Positions 53,715 to 63,711 of a stretch of 64,000 nucleotides of DNA are shown here, in pieces (the first letter of the stretch is position 1; each line of letters begins with the position of its first letter). Origin of the DNA: Streptomyces sp. NRRL S-37 (GTDB lineage: Bacteria; Actinomycetota; Actinomycetes; Streptomycetales; Streptomycetaceae); NCBI RefSeq assembly GCF_000721605.1, contig NZ_JOIZ01000004.1, positions 186,001 to 250,000 on the forward strand. Direction: 5' to 3'. The position numbers and the translations under genes are program-made. The notes under the pieces were generated by a model. It searched no databases, was not told the DNA's origin, and worked only from the letters and a program-made list of their open reading frames with translations.

Positions 53715-55018
53715 CCACGCCGACGTCCCGCGACCTGACCGTCACCGAGGTCCGCCTCACGCCGATCCTCGTCGCCGACCCGCCCCTGCTCAACACCCAG
53801 GGCGTCCACCAGCCGTACACCCCCCGCCTGATCGTCGAGGTGGTCACCGCCGACGGCACCACCGGCCTCGGCGAGACCTACGGCGACACCAAGTACCTGG
53901 ACCTGGCGCGGCCCCTCGCCGACCGGCTCGTCGGCCGTCAGGCGGGCGACCTGAACCGGCTGTTCACCGAGGCCGACGACGTGGCCGTCGACAGCTCCCA
54001 GGTCTCCGGACAAGTCGACGTCGGCGGACTGCGCGGCGTGCAGACCGCCGACAAGCTGCGCCTGTCCGTGCTCTCCGCCCTCGAGGTCGCCTGCCTCGAC
54101 GCCCTCGGCAAGAGCCTCGGCCTGCCCGTGCACGCCCTGCTCGGCGGCAAGGTCCGCGACGCCGTCGAGTACAGCGCGTACCTCTTCTACAAGTGGGCCG
54201 GCCACCCGGACGGCGTGCCGGCGGAGAAGGACGACTGGGGTGCCGCCCTCGACCCGGCCGGCGTCGTCGAGCAGGCCCGGATCTTCACGGAGCGGTACGG
54301 CTTCACCTCCTTCAAGCTCAAGGGCGGCGTCTTCCCGCCCGACGAGGAGATCGCCGCCGTACGCGCCCTCGCCGCCGCGTTCCCCGGACACCCCCTGCGC
54401 CTGGACCCCAACGGCGCCTGGTCCGTGGAGACTTCGCTGAAGGTGGCCGGGGAGCTCGGGGACGTCCTCGAGTACCTGGAGGACCCCGCGCTCGGCACCC
54501 CCGCCATGGCCGAGGTCGCTGCCCGCACCTCGGTGCCGCTCGCCACCAACATGTGCGTGACGACGTTCGCCGAGATCAAGGAGGCGTTCACGCGGGACGC
54601 CGTCCAGGTCGTCCTCTCCGACCACCACTACTGGGGCGGACTGCGCAACACCCAGCAGCTCGCCGCGATCTGCCGCACCTTCGGCGTCGGCGTCTCCATG
54701 CACTCCAACACCCACCTGGGCATCAGCCTCGCCGCGATGACCCACGTGGCGGCCACCGTGCCCAACCTGCACCACGCCTGCGACTCCCACTACCCCTGGC
54801 AGTCGGAGGACGTCCTCACCGAGCGCCTCACCTTCGAGGACGGAACCATGAGGGTCTCCGACGCGCCCGGCCTCGGCGTCGAGCTCGACCGCGACCGGCT
54901 GGAGGCCCTGCACCAGCGGTGGCTCGACGACGACGGCTCGCTGCGGGACCGCGACGACGCGGCGGCCATGCGCGTCGCCAACCCGGAGTGGGTCACCCCG
55001 GCCGTGCCGCGCTGGTGA
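53711..55018 (+). CDS. Glucarate dehydratase-like enolase-superfamily protein
   Basis: Dehydrates an aldaric acid, probably glucarate, to a keto-deoxy acid. The 435-aa enolase-superfamily barrel has an N-terminal capping domain, SFKLKGGVFPPDEE (KxK at the catalytic position), the metal-binding acid in LRLDPNGAWS and ending DHHYWGG and HSNTHLGIS with the catalytic histidine. GTG 53711 overlaps the upstream remnant's stop by four bases. It is divergent from the IclR gene, and likely IclR-controlled; the MFS gene may import the substrate. The dehydratase for the next step is apparently lost (remnant upstream). Confidence 0.88.
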   Translation: MTTPTSRDLTVTEVRLTPILVADPPLLNTQGVHQPYTPRLIVEVVTADGTTGLGETYGDTKYLDLARPLADRLVGRQAGDLNRLFTEADDVAVDSSQVSGQVDVGGLRGVQTADKLRLSVLSALEVACLDALGKSLGLPVHALLGGKVRDAVEYSAYLFYKWAGHPDGVPAEKDDWGAALDPAGVVEQARIFTERYGFTSFKLKGGVFPPDEEIAAVRALAAAFPGHPLRLDPNGAWSVETSLKVAGELGDVLEYLEDPALGTPAMAEVAARTSVPLATNMCVTTFAEIKEAFTRDAVQVVLSDHHYWGGLRNTQQLAAICRTFGVGVSMHSNTHLGISLAAMTHVAATVPNLHHACDSHYPWQSEDVLTERLTFEDGTMRVSDAPGLGVELDRDRLEALHQRWLDDDGSLRDRDDAAAMRVANPEWVTPAVPRW

Positions 55019-55110
55019 TCCTCCCAGGGGTGAACCTGGAGTGACGGCCGTCACGCTGTCGGTGGTGTGGTGCACACTGGCCTGAACCGCACCACGTCAG
55101 GGAGCGCACC

Positions 55111-56235
55111 GTGATGGCGTTTACCGGGAAGGCACGCGTCGAGGGACCGCCCTGCTCGTCCCAGGTCGATCCCCTCGCCGCCCTGCGCGCACCGGACGAC
55201 CCGCCCTGGGACGTCTACCTCACCGGCACCGTCTTCCTCGACATCGTCTTCACCGGGCTCGGCTCCGCCCCGGTGCGCGGGACCGAGTCCTGGGCGCGCG
55301 GGATGGGGTCGAGCCCCGGCGGCGTCGCCAACATGGCCACCGCCCTGGCCCGCCTCGGTCTGCGCACCTCCCTCGCGGCGGCCTTCGGCGACGACCACTA
55401 CGGCGAGTACTGCTGGGACGCGCTGGAACAGGGTGAGGGCATCGACCTCTCGCCCTCGCGCACGGTCCCCGGCTGGCACTCGCCGGTCACCGTCTCCATG
55501 GCGTACGACGGTGAGCGCACGATGGTCTCCCACGGCCACGAACCTCCGCCCGAGGAACCGGCCCCCGACTGCCCGCCCCGCGCGCGTGCCGCCGTGGCCT
55601 CCCTCACGCCCGGCCGCGGCGCGCCGTGGATCGCGCAGGCCGCGCGCAAGGGGGCGCGCATCTTCGGTGACGTCGGCTGGGACGACACCGGGGCGTGGGA
55701 CCTGGCCGCGCTGCCCGACCTGCGGCACTGCGAGGCGTTCCTGCCGAACGCGGAGGAGGCGATGCGGTACACCGGCACGGACTGCCCGCGCGCGGCGGCG
55801 CACGCCCTCACCGAGCACGTTCCGGTCGCGGTGGTCACCCTCGGCGCGGAGGGCGCGTACGCGGTGGACCGGCGTACGGGGGAGACGGCGTCGGTGCCGG
55901 CGATCGAGGTGGAGGCGCTGGATCCGACCGGCGCGGGGGACGTGTTCGTCGCCGGGTTCGTCACGGGATCGCTGGCGGGGTGGCCGCTCGCCGACCGGCT
56001 CGCCTTCGCGGGGCTCACGGCGGCGCTGTCCGTCCAGGAGTTCGGGGGGTCGCTGTCGGCGCCGGGGTGGACGGAGATCGGGGCGTGGTGGCGGCGGGTG
56101 CGGTCGGTCGAGGGGCAGGACCCCTCGGCGCTGGGGCGGTACGCGTTCCTGGCGGGGCTGGTCTCGGGGGAGCTGGTGCGGCCGTGGCCGCTGCGGCGGG
56201 CGGTGCCGACGATCGGCTTCCGCCGGCCGGCCTGA
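55111..56235 (+). CDS. PfkB-family carbohydrate kinase
   Basis: A 374-aa sugar kinase. GTVFLDIVFTGL, the substrate segment SPGGVANMATALARLG and the ATP/catalytic motif DPTGAGDVFVAGFVTG (anion hole and catalytic Asp) are all present, so it should be active. The substrate is unknown; location beside a sugar-acid locus suggests a sugar or 2-keto-3-deoxy acid. GTG 55111 has GGGAG eight bases upstream; ATG 55114 is equally possible. The 92-bp gap from the preceding gene allows its own promoter. Confidence 0.9.
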   Translation: MMAFTGKARVEGPPCSSQVDPLAALRAPDDPPWDVYLTGTVFLDIVFTGLGSAPVRGTESWARGMGSSPGGVANMATALARLGLRTSLAAAFGDDHYGEYCWDALEQGEGIDLSPSRTVPGWHSPVTVSMAYDGERTMVSHGHEPPPEEPAPDCPPRARAAVASLTPGRGAPWIAQAARKGARIFGDVGWDDTGAWDLAALPDLRHCEAFLPNAEEAMRYTGTDCPRAAAHALTEHVPVAVVTLGAEGAYAVDRRTGETASVPAIEVEALDPTGAGDVFVAGFVTGSLAGWPLADRLAFAGLTAALSVQEFGGSLSAPGWTEIGAWWRRVRSVEGQDPSALGRYAFLAGLVSGELVRPWPLRRAVPTIGFRRPA

Positions 56236-56704
56236 CACGGGGGCCCGCCCCCGTGGCCCCGTGTGAGGGCCTGCCCCCACGCTCCCGCAGCGGGGGCTCC
56301 GCCCCCGTGCCCCGTTCCGGGGGCTCCGCCCCCGCACCCCCGCCAGGGGGCTCCCGCCCCCTGGACCCCCGGCCTATGCCCGCCCACCACCCGACTCGGC
56401 CGGCTGGAAAGCGGGCCACGGGCCCGGGGCCGGTCTGACTCGGTGGGCCGGGGTGTGGGGCACGGGCCCGGACGCCGGCCCGACTCGACGGGTTCGAGAT
56501 GCGGGCCGCGGGCCCGGGTGCCGGTCTGACTCGGTGGGCCGGGACGCGGACCCCGGCCGGGGCACAGGGCCGGATCGGTGGGGCGAGAGGGCACGTAAAA
56601 GGCCTACGGGGTTGTCACCCCTCCGTCGTACCCTGGGAATCGCGAGGCCGCCCTCCGCTGTGCGGCCGTGACGAGGAGGATCCGCAGGCCTTCAGAGCCG
56701 GCCC
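56236..56704. repeat. Gene-free region with GC palindromes and degenerate tandem repeats
   Basis: Gene-free 469 bp. Positions about 56240-56370 contain several GGGGGCT/AGCCCCC-type inverted repeats. From about 56385 to 56560 runs a degenerate array of ~46-bp units containing GGGCCCGG(G/A)..CCGGTCTGACTCGGTGGGC, three to four copies. The last ~120 bp lead into phoH; I see a purine-rich GAGGAGGAT (56671-56679) but no clear promoter. Confidence 0.75.
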
Positions 56705-57775
<1,071 letters not shown>

Positions 57776-57787
57776 ACCGAGCACCAG

Positions 57788-58285
57788 ATGTCGATCGACG
57801 TCAACAACGAGTCCGGAACCGAGGTCGACGAGCAGGCGATCCTCGACATCGCCCGCTACGCGCTCGCACGGATGCGCATCCACCCGCTCTCCGAGCTCTC
57901 GGTGATCGTCGTGGACGCCGGCGCCATGGAGCAGCTCCACATCCAGTGGATGGACCTGCCCGGCCCGACGGACGTCATGTCGTTCCCGATGGACGAGCTG
58001 CGGCCCCCGTCCAAGGACGACGACGAGCCCCCGCAGGGGCTGCTCGGCGACATCGTGCTCTGCCCCGAGGTCGCCGCCAGGCAGGGCCAGGAAGCGGAGA
58101 CGCGGCACACCATGGACGAGGAGCTCCAACTGCTCACCGTCCACGGTGTGCTGCACCTGCTGGGCTACGACCACGAGGAACCGGACGAGAAGGCCGAGAT
58201 GTTCGGCCTGCAGGCCGCCATCGTGGACGGCTGGCGCGCGGAGAAGGGCCTCACCGGCCCGTCCCCGGCCCCGACCGTGTCATGA
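57788..58285 (+). CDS. ybeY: Endoribonuclease YbeY
   Basis: Zinc-dependent single-strand endoribonuclease in 16S rRNA maturation and ribosome quality control. The 165-aa protein carries the metal motif [11 protein letters not shown] (HxxxHxxGxDH) and the DVMSFP and LGDIVLCPE segments. It lies 12 bp after phoH and its stop overlaps the following gene by four bases (ATGA), so phoH-ybeY-corC form one operon. Confidence 0.96.
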   Translation: MSIDVNNESGTEVDEQAILDIARYALARMRIHPLSELSVIVVDAGAMEQLHIQWMDLPGPTDVMSFPMDELRPPSKDDDEPPQGLLGDIVLCPEVAARQGQEAETRHTMDEELQLLTVHGVLHLLGYDHEEPDEKAEMFGLQAAIVDGWRAEKGLTGPSPAPTVS

Positions 58286-59598
58286 GTCCGGCACTCGTCC
58301 TCGGCGCGATCGCCCTGGTCGTCGTCGCCTGGCTGGCCGCCTCCGCGGAGGCCGGCATCGCACGCGTCTCCAGCTTCCGCGCCGAGGAGGCCGTACGCTC
58401 CGGCCGCCGGGGCGCCGCCAGGCTCGCGCAGATCGCCGGCGACCCCACCCGCTACCTCAACGTGGCGCTGCTGGTCCGCGTCGTCTGCGAGATGGCCGCC
58501 GCCTCCCTGATCACCTACGGCTGCCTGCGCGAGTTCGACGGGACCGCCGAGGCACTGCTGATCGCCATCGCGATCATGGTCCTCGTCTCGTACGTCGCCG
58601 TCGGGGTCTCCCCGCGCACCATCGGCCGCCAGCACCCGCTGAACACCGCCACGGCCGCCGCGTACGTCCTGGTGCCGCTCGCGCGGGTCATGGGACCGAT
58701 CCCGAACCTGCTGATCCTCATCGGCAACGCGCTCACCCCCGGCAAGGGCTTCCGGCGCGGCCCCTTCGCCTCCGAGGCGGAGCTGCGCGCGATGGTGGAC
58801 CTCGCGGAGAAGGAGTCGCTGATCGAGGACGAGGAGCGCCGCATGGTGCACTCGGTCTTCGAGCTCGGCGACACGCTCGTGCGCGAGGTGATGGTGCCGC
58901 GCACCGACCTCGTGGTGATCGAGCGGTACAAGACCATCCGCCAGGCCCTCACCCTCGCCCTGCGCTCCGGTTTCTCCCGCATACCGGTGACCGGCGAGAG
59001 CGAGGACGACATCGTCGGGATCGTCTACCTCAAGGACCTGGCCCGCAAGACGCACATCAGCCGGGACGCCGAGAGCGAACTGGTGTCCACGGCGATGCGG
59101 CCCGCGTTCTTCGTGCCCGACACCAAGAACGCCGGCGACCTGCTGCGCGAGATGCAGAAGGAACGCAACCACGTCGCCGTCGCCGTCGACGAGTACGGCG
59201 GCACCGCCGGCATCGTCACCATCGAGGACATCCTCGAGGAGATCGTCGGCGAGATCACCGACGAGTACGACCGTGAGCTGCCGCCCGTGGAGGAGCTGGG
59301 CGAGGACCGCTACCGGGTCACCGCCCGCCTCGACATCACCGACCTGGGCGAGCTGTACGGCCTGGAGGAGTTCGACGACGAGGACGTGGAGACCGTCGGC
59401 GGGCTGCTCGCCAAGCACCTCGGCCGGGTGCCGATCGCGGGCGCCTCGTCCCTGGTCGCCCTCCCCGACGCCCGTGAGCTGCGGCTGACGGCCGAGGCGG
59501 CGGCCGGCCGCCGGAACAAGATCGTGACGGTGCTGGTGGAGCCGATGGCCCCCGCGGACCCGCCCGCCGGTGAGGACGCGGAGGAGAAGCCGGAGTGA
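58282..59598 (+). CDS. CorC/HlyC-type hemolysin-family membrane protein
   Basis: A 438-aa protein. Three hydrophobic helices at the N-terminus (CNNM/DUF21 domain: [20 protein letters not shown], then two more around 85-125) precede paired CBS domains ([50 protein letters not shown]) and a transporter-associated C-terminal domain ([20 protein letters not shown]). The family is linked to magnesium/cobalt efflux; the CBS pair may sense adenine nucleotides. ATG 58282 overlaps ybeY, and its stop overlaps the next gene by four bases. Confidence 0.92.
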   Translation: MSPALVLGAIALVVVAWLAASAEAGIARVSSFRAEEAVRSGRRGAARLAQIAGDPTRYLNVALLVRVVCEMAAASLITYGCLREFDGTAEALLIAIAIMVLVSYVAVGVSPRTIGRQHPLNTATAAAYVLVPLARVMGPIPNLLILIGNALTPGKGFRRGPFASEAELRAMVDLAEKESLIEDEERRMVHSVFELGDTLVREVMVPRTDLVVIERYKTIRQALTLALRSGFSRIPVTGESEDDIVGIVYLKDLARKTHISRDAESELVSTAMRPAFFVPDTKNAGDLLREMQKERNHVAVAVDEYGGTAGIVTIEDILEEIVGEITDEYDRELPPVEELGEDRYRVTARLDITDLGELYGLEEFDDEDVETVGGLLAKHLGRVPIAGASSLVALPDARELRLTAEAAAGRRNKIVTVLVEPMAPADPPAGEDAEEKPE

Positions 59599-59954
59599 CC
59601 CCGCAGGAGCTGCGCGCCCTCTGCCTCTCCTTCGACGCGGCGGTGGAGGAGTTCCCCTTCAACCCGGATACCTCCGTCTTCAAGGTCCGGGGTAAACTCT
59701 TCGCCCTGACCGCCCTCGACGCCGAGCCCCTCACGGTCAACCTCAAGTGCGACCCGGACGACGCGATCCGCCTCCGCACCGAGCACCCGGACCTGATCGT
59801 CCCCGGCTGGCACATGAACAAGCGCCACTGGAACACGGTGACGGTCGACGGCACCCTCCCGGACCGTCTGGTCCGGGAGCTGGTCGAGGACTCCTACGAC
59901 CTGGTCGTGGCCGGTCTGCCGCGAGCGGACCGCCTCCGTCTCGACCGGCCCTGA
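59595..59954 (+). CDS. MmcQ/YjbR-family DNA-binding protein
   Basis: A 119-aa protein of the MmcQ/YjbR fold. EEFPFNPDTSVFKVRGKLFA, ALDAEPLTVNLKCDPDDAIR and PGWHMNKRHWNTV are the family landmarks. The fold resembles DNA-binding MotA-like domains, but no specific cellular role is established. GTG 59595 overlaps the upstream corC-type gene by four bases, so it is expressed from the phoH operon. Confidence 0.92.
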   Translation: MTPQELRALCLSFDAAVEEFPFNPDTSVFKVRGKLFALTALDAEPLTVNLKCDPDDAIRLRTEHPDLIVPGWHMNKRHWNTVTVDGTLPDRLVRELVEDSYDLVVAGLPRADRLRLDRP

Positions 59955-59985
59955 GGCCCAGGGCACGCCCCCTTATGCTCGGATC

Positions 59986-60339
59986 ATGACCGACACCACC
60001 GCGCTCGACCCCGAGGACCGCAAGATCGTCACCCTGGCCCGTTCCGCGCGGGCCCGCAACGGCGTGCCCGAGGGGGCCGCCGTACGCGACGAGACCGGCC
60101 GGACGTATGTCGCCGGGACCGTGGCCCTGGACTCCCTGAAGCTCAGCGCCCTGCAGACGGCGGTCGCGATGGCCGTGGCGTCCGGGGCGACGTCGCTGGA
60201 GGCGGCGGCCGTGGTGACCGAGGCGGAGTCCGCGTCGCCCGAGGACCGCGCGGCCGTACGGGACCTCGGCGGCCCCTCCACCCCGGTCCTGGTGGCCGGT
60301 ACGGACGGCACGGTCCGGGAGACGGTCACCGCGGGCTGA
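59986..60339 (+). CDS. Cytidine deaminase-like protein lacking catalytic residues
   Basis: A 117-aa protein with the cytidine-deaminase layout: VTLARSARARNGVPEGAAV at the start, AGTVALDSLKLSALQTAVAM where active enzymes have the zinc/proton-transfer CAE motif, and DLGGPSTPVLVAG in place of the PCxxC zinc loop. Neither the Cys-Ala-Glu nor the second cysteine pair is present, so it should not bind zinc or deaminate. It may be a structural or regulatory pseudoenzyme; in Firmicutes an active cdd sits beside era. TATGCT (59974-59979) is six bases before ATG 59986, a leaderless start. Confidence 0.8.
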   Translation: MTDTTALDPEDRKIVTLARSARARNGVPEGAAVRDETGRTYVAGTVALDSLKLSALQTAVAMAVASGATSLEAAAVVTEAESASPEDRAAVRDLGGPSTPVLVAGTDGTVRETVTAG

Positions 60340-60510
60340 GCACGCACTTGTTACCGACGGTAAGTAGGCCGGAATCCTCCCTTGTCGCGCGCCGCCTCCC
60401 GCGCATCAATGGAACCCGCCGGTACGGACGACACGTCGGCCGGCGTGATCGCGGCGGGTCCGGACCCACGCTGCCGAGCAGTTCCCCCCACGGAAAGGGA
60501 CCGGAATCTC

Positions 60511-60990
60511 ATGAGAGGCAAGCGATTCGGAACAGGTGTGTCCCTGGCGGCCGGCGCTCTCGCCGTCTGCGGCCTGGCCTTCGCCCCCACCGCCGCCGCC
60601 GTCGCCCCCGGGTCGGCGACCGTCAACGCCGACTGCGGCACCTGGGGCGGCGGCGACGCCACCCTCACCGCCACCCAGAACGGCACGTCCGCCACCGTCA
60701 CCCTCACCACCTCCGCGGTGACCGCGCCCCTCGCGATCGGCCAGGACTCCCTGGTCTCGCGGCTCACCCTGGTGAAGGCCGGCGGCGGCACGGTCACCTT
60801 CAGCGGCACCGAGAACCCGGCCATGGCGACCGGCGACGCCCTCGAGGTCGGCCCGCTCACCGGCACCGTGGCCTCCGGCGACAGCCTGGAGGCCTTCGGC
60901 GGCACCCTGAGGGTGACCGCGTTCGGCTTCATCACCATCACCTGCACGGCGACCGCACCGCAGGCGCCGGGCCCGTTCGTCTTCGACTGA
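60511..60990 (+). CDS. Small secreted protein
   Basis: A 159-aa protein with a signal peptide: MRGKRFGTGVSLAAGALAVC, then GLAFAPTAAA ending at an AxA-type site. The mature part is beta-rich, Thr/Gly/Ser-rich, with two cysteines (NADCGTWGGG and TITCTATAP) that may pair. No domain recognised. ATG 60511 has GGAAAGGGA upstream; in-frame starts further upstream would lengthen the basic N-terminus too far for a signal peptide. It is separated from era by a GC hairpin. Confidence 0.8.
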   Translation: MRGKRFGTGVSLAAGALAVCGLAFAPTAAAVAPGSATVNADCGTWGGGDATLTATQNGTSATVTLTTSAVTAPLAIGQDSLVSRLTLVKAGGGTVTFSGTENPAMATGDALEVGPLTGTVASGDSLEAFGGTLRVTAFGFITITCTATAPQAPGPFVFD

Positions 60991-61005
60991 CCTCACCGGG
61001 CGGAC

Positions 61006-61041
61006 GGCCGGACCGGGCCCTCACGGGTGCCCGGTCCGGCC
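61006..61041 (+). terminator. Terminator hairpin before era
   Basis: GGCCGGACCGGGC (61006-61018) pairs with GCCCGGTCCGGCC (61029-61041) over a 10-nt loop, about 15 bases after the secreted-protein stop. Confidence 0.85.
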
Positions 61042-61096
61042 CCCGTCCCGGACGGGTGGTACGGCGGGGTCTCCCGCATCAGGGAGAATGGGCGGC

Positions 61097-62050
61097 ATGA
61101 GTGTTCGTACCCAGTCATCCGAGCAGCCCGCCGACGCCGTCCACCGGGCCGGCTTCGCCTGCTTCGTGGGCCGCCCCAACGCGGGCAAGTCCACCCTCAC
61201 GAACGCTCTGGTCGGGCAGAAGGTGGCGATCACCTCGAACCGGCCGCAGACCACCCGGCACACCGTGCGCGGGATCGTGCACCGCGAGGACGCGCAGCTC
61301 ATCCTGGTGGACACCCCCGGACTGCACAAGCCGCGCACCCTGCTCGGCGAGCGGCTGAACGACGTGGTCCGCACCACCTGGGCCGAGGTCGACGCGATCG
61401 GCTTCTGCATCCCCGCCGACCAGAAGATCGGCCCCGGCGACCGCTTCATCGCCAAGGAACTGGCCGGGATCAAGAAGACCCCGAAGATCGCGATCGTCAC
61501 CAAGACCGACCTGGTGGACGGCAAGGCGCTGGCCGAGCAGCTCATCGCCGTTGACCAGCTCGGCCGGGAGCTGGGCATCACCTGGGCCGAGATCATCCCG
61601 GTCTCGGCGACCGCGAACCAGCAGGTCGACCTGCTGGCCGACCTCCTCATCCCCCTGATGCCGGAGGGCCCCGCCCTCTACCCCGAGGGCGACCTCACCG
61701 ACGAACCCGAGCAGGTCATGGTCGCGGAGCTGATCCGCGAGGCGGCCCTGGAGGGCGTCCGCGACGAGCTCCCGCACTCCATCGCCGTGGTCGTCGAGGA
61801 GATGCTCCCGCGCGAGGACCGCCCCGCCGACAAGCCCCTCCTCGACATCCACGCCAACCTGTTCATCGAGCGCCCCAGCCAGAAGGGCATCGTCATCGGC
61901 CCCAAGGGCAAGCGCCTGAAGGACGTCGGCATCAAGTCCCGCAAACAGATCGAGGCCCTCCTCGGCACCCCCGTGTTCTTGGACCTGCACGTGAAGGTCG
62001 CCAAGGACTGGCAGCGCGACCCGAAGCAGTTGCGGCGCCTCGGCTTCTGA
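61097..62050 (+). CDS. era: GTPase Era
   Basis: GTPase that binds 16S rRNA in 30S maturation. The 317-aa protein has G1 GRPNAGKST, G3 DTPGLHKPR, G4 TKTDLVDG and the C-terminal KH domain (FIERPSQKGIVIGPKGKRLK, typical KH GxxG). ATG 61097 lies seven bases after GAGAAT (61084-61089); an upstream in-frame ATG 61088 overlaps that box. It follows the ybeY operon and ends just before the convergent beta-glucosidase gene. Confidence 0.96.
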   Translation: MSVRTQSSEQPADAVHRAGFACFVGRPNAGKSTLTNALVGQKVAITSNRPQTTRHTVRGIVHREDAQLILVDTPGLHKPRTLLGERLNDVVRTTWAEVDAIGFCIPADQKIGPGDRFIAKELAGIKKTPKIAIVTKTDLVDGKALAEQLIAVDQLGRELGITWAEIIPVSATANQQVDLLADLLIPLMPEGPALYPEGDLTDEPEQVMVAELIREAALEGVRDELPHSIAVVVEEMLPREDRPADKPLLDIHANLFIERPSQKGIVIGPKGKRLKDVGIKSRKQIEALLGTPVFLDLHVKVAKDWQRDPKQLRRLGF

Positions 62051-62054
62051 TTCC

Positions 62055-63365
62055 TCACGCGCGCTGCTCGCGCAGCAGCTCCCTGAACCAGCCGTACGAC
62101 GCCTTCGGGGTCCGTTCCAGCGTGCCGAAGTCGACGTGGACCAGGCCGAAGCGGCGGGCGTAGCCCTCCGCCCACTCGAAGTTGTCCATCAGGGACCACA
62201 CGAAGTAGCCGCGCACGTCCACGCCCGCCTCCACCGCCCGGTGCAGCGCGCGGATGTGGCCGTCGAGGTAGGTGATGCGGTCGCGGTCGTCCAGGCCGTC
62301 GTACGCGCAGCCGTTCTCGGTGACGACCACGGGCGGGAGGCGGTCGCCGTACCGGGCGCGGAAGCCGGTGAGGAGTTCCGTCAGGGCCTCCGGGACCACC
62401 GGCCAGCCGAAGTCCGTCACCGGGTACCCCTCGGTCTCCCGCACCGAGAAGGGGAGTCCGGCCGGCATCCGGACCCCGCCGAAGTCGGTCTCCGTGTCCC
62501 GCGGGGCGCCCACGCTCGTCGGCGCGTAGTAGTTGATCCCGTACCAGTCCAGCGGCTCCGCGATGACCTTCAGGTCCGCCTCGACGTCGCCCGGCATCAG
62601 CTCGCCGATGCCCTCCGGGTAGCGGCCGAGGAGCAGCGGGTCGGCGAACATCCCGTTCAGCAGGGTGTCGTAGAAGCCGGCCGCCGCCACGTCCGCCTCG
62701 TCCCCGGAGACCGGCCAGGTCGGCGCGTGGGAGTTCGCGATGCCGATGTCGCCGGCCCCCGCCGCCCGCAGTGCCCGTACCGCGAGCCCGTGGGCGAGGA
62801 GCTGGTGGTGGGCCGCCGGAAGCGCGTCGAACAGCAGCTTCCGGCCGGGGGCGTGCACGCCCAGCGCGTGCCCCAGCAGGGTGTGCTCGGCGGGTTCGTT
62901 GAGGGTGATCCACTTCGTCACCCGGTCGCCGAGCCGTCCGGCGACCTCCGCCACGTACTCCGCGAACCGCCCGGCCGTCCCCCGCTCCAGCCAGTCCAGC
63001 CCGGCCGGCAGGTCCCAGTGGAACAGCGTCGGCACCGGCCGTACGCCCGCCGCGCACAGCTCGTCGACCAGCCGGTCGTAGAAGTCCAGGCCGCCGCGCG
63101 CCCGCACCCTCGGCCAGGAGACCGAGAAGCGGTACGCGTCCACGCCCAGCCCGGCCAGCAGCGCCACGTCCTCGCGGTAGCGGTGGACGTGGTCGCAGGC
63201 CACCGCCGCCGTCGAGCCGTCCCGCACCCGCCCCGGACCGTCCGTGAACACGTCCCACACGGACGGCTCGCGCGTGTCCGCCGCCCCCTCGATCTGGTGC
63301 GCCGAGGTCGACACGCCCCACAGGAAACCGGCCGGGAAACGGGGGAGCGGGTTCGTCGTCGCCAT
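62055..63365 (-). CDS. Beta-glucosidase (GH1 family)
   Basis: Cleaves beta-glucosides or related glycosides in the cytosol. The 436-aa protein is a complete GH1 barrel: FPAGFLWGVSTSAHQIEGA at the N-terminus, acid/base in WITLNEPAEHT, nucleophile in VVTENGCAYDG, and YFVWSLMDNFEWAEGYARRF near the end. No signal peptide. ATG 63365 (MATTNPLPRFP) is used because it puts the N-terminus at the usual distance from the first motif. Its end lies four bases from the convergent era stop. Confidence 0.93.
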   Translation of the reverse strand: MATTNPLPRFPAGFLWGVSTSAHQIEGAADTREPSVWDVFTDGPGRVRDGSTAAVACDHVHRYREDVALLAGLGVDAYRFSVSWPRVRARGGLDFYDRLVDELCAAGVRPVPTLFHWDLPAGLDWLERGTAGRFAEYVAEVAGRLGDRVTKWITLNEPAEHTLLGHALGVHAPGRKLLFDALPAAHHQLLAHGLAVRALRAAGAGDIGIANSHAPTWPVSGDEADVAAAGFYDTLLNGMFADPLLLGRYPEGIGELMPGDVEADLKVIAEPLDWYGINYYAPTSVGAPRDTETDFGGVRMPAGLPFSVRETEGYPVTDFGWPVVPEALTELLTGFRARYGDRLPPVVVTENGCAYDGLDDRDRITYLDGHIRALHRAVEAGVDVRGYFVWSLMDNFEWAEGYARRFGLVHVDFGTLERTPKASYGWFRELLREQRA

Positions 63366-63423
63366 GGCCCGGATCATCCGCACCCGAGCCGGACCACGTC
63401 AACGCCCGTGCACGACAAGCGCG

Positions 63424-63690
63424 TTACGCGCCTTCCTTCAGCACCCTCCGGATCAGCTCCCGCTGCTCGTCCGTCAGCCGGGGATCCGCGCAGTACACCG
63501 ACCTCCCGTCCACCGTGATCCGGTAGCCGAAACCGTCCGGCACCCCGGCCGGGGGCGTGTCCCGGCCGGTGGCCAGGACCCGCTCGGCCAGGGCGTGCCA
63601 CTCGTGGGCGTCGGCCCGCCCCGAGGTGTCCACCTCGGCCCGCCGCTCGATCCCCGCGAACCCGCCCGTACGCCGCACCTGAATACGCAT
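63424..63690 (-). CDS. Emfourin-like protease inhibitor
   Basis: An 88-aa protein, MRIQVRRTGGFAGIERRAEV at the start and DPRLTDEQRELIRRVLKEGA at the end. The RTGGFAGIER and YRITVDGRSV segments fit the protealysin-inhibitor emfourin family, which blocks thermolysin-like (M4) proteases. The next gene on the same strand, 21 bp upstream, is such an M4 protease, supporting an inhibitor-enzyme pair kept in one operon. TACTAG is present about 14 bases before the ATG. Confidence 0.85.
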   Translation of the reverse strand: MRIQVRRTGGFAGIERRAEVDTSGRADAHEWHALAERVLATGRDTPPAGVPDGFGYRITVDGRSVYCADPRLTDEQRELIRRVLKEGA

Positions 63691-63711
63691 GGGTCCGTGT
63701 CTAGTACGGAA

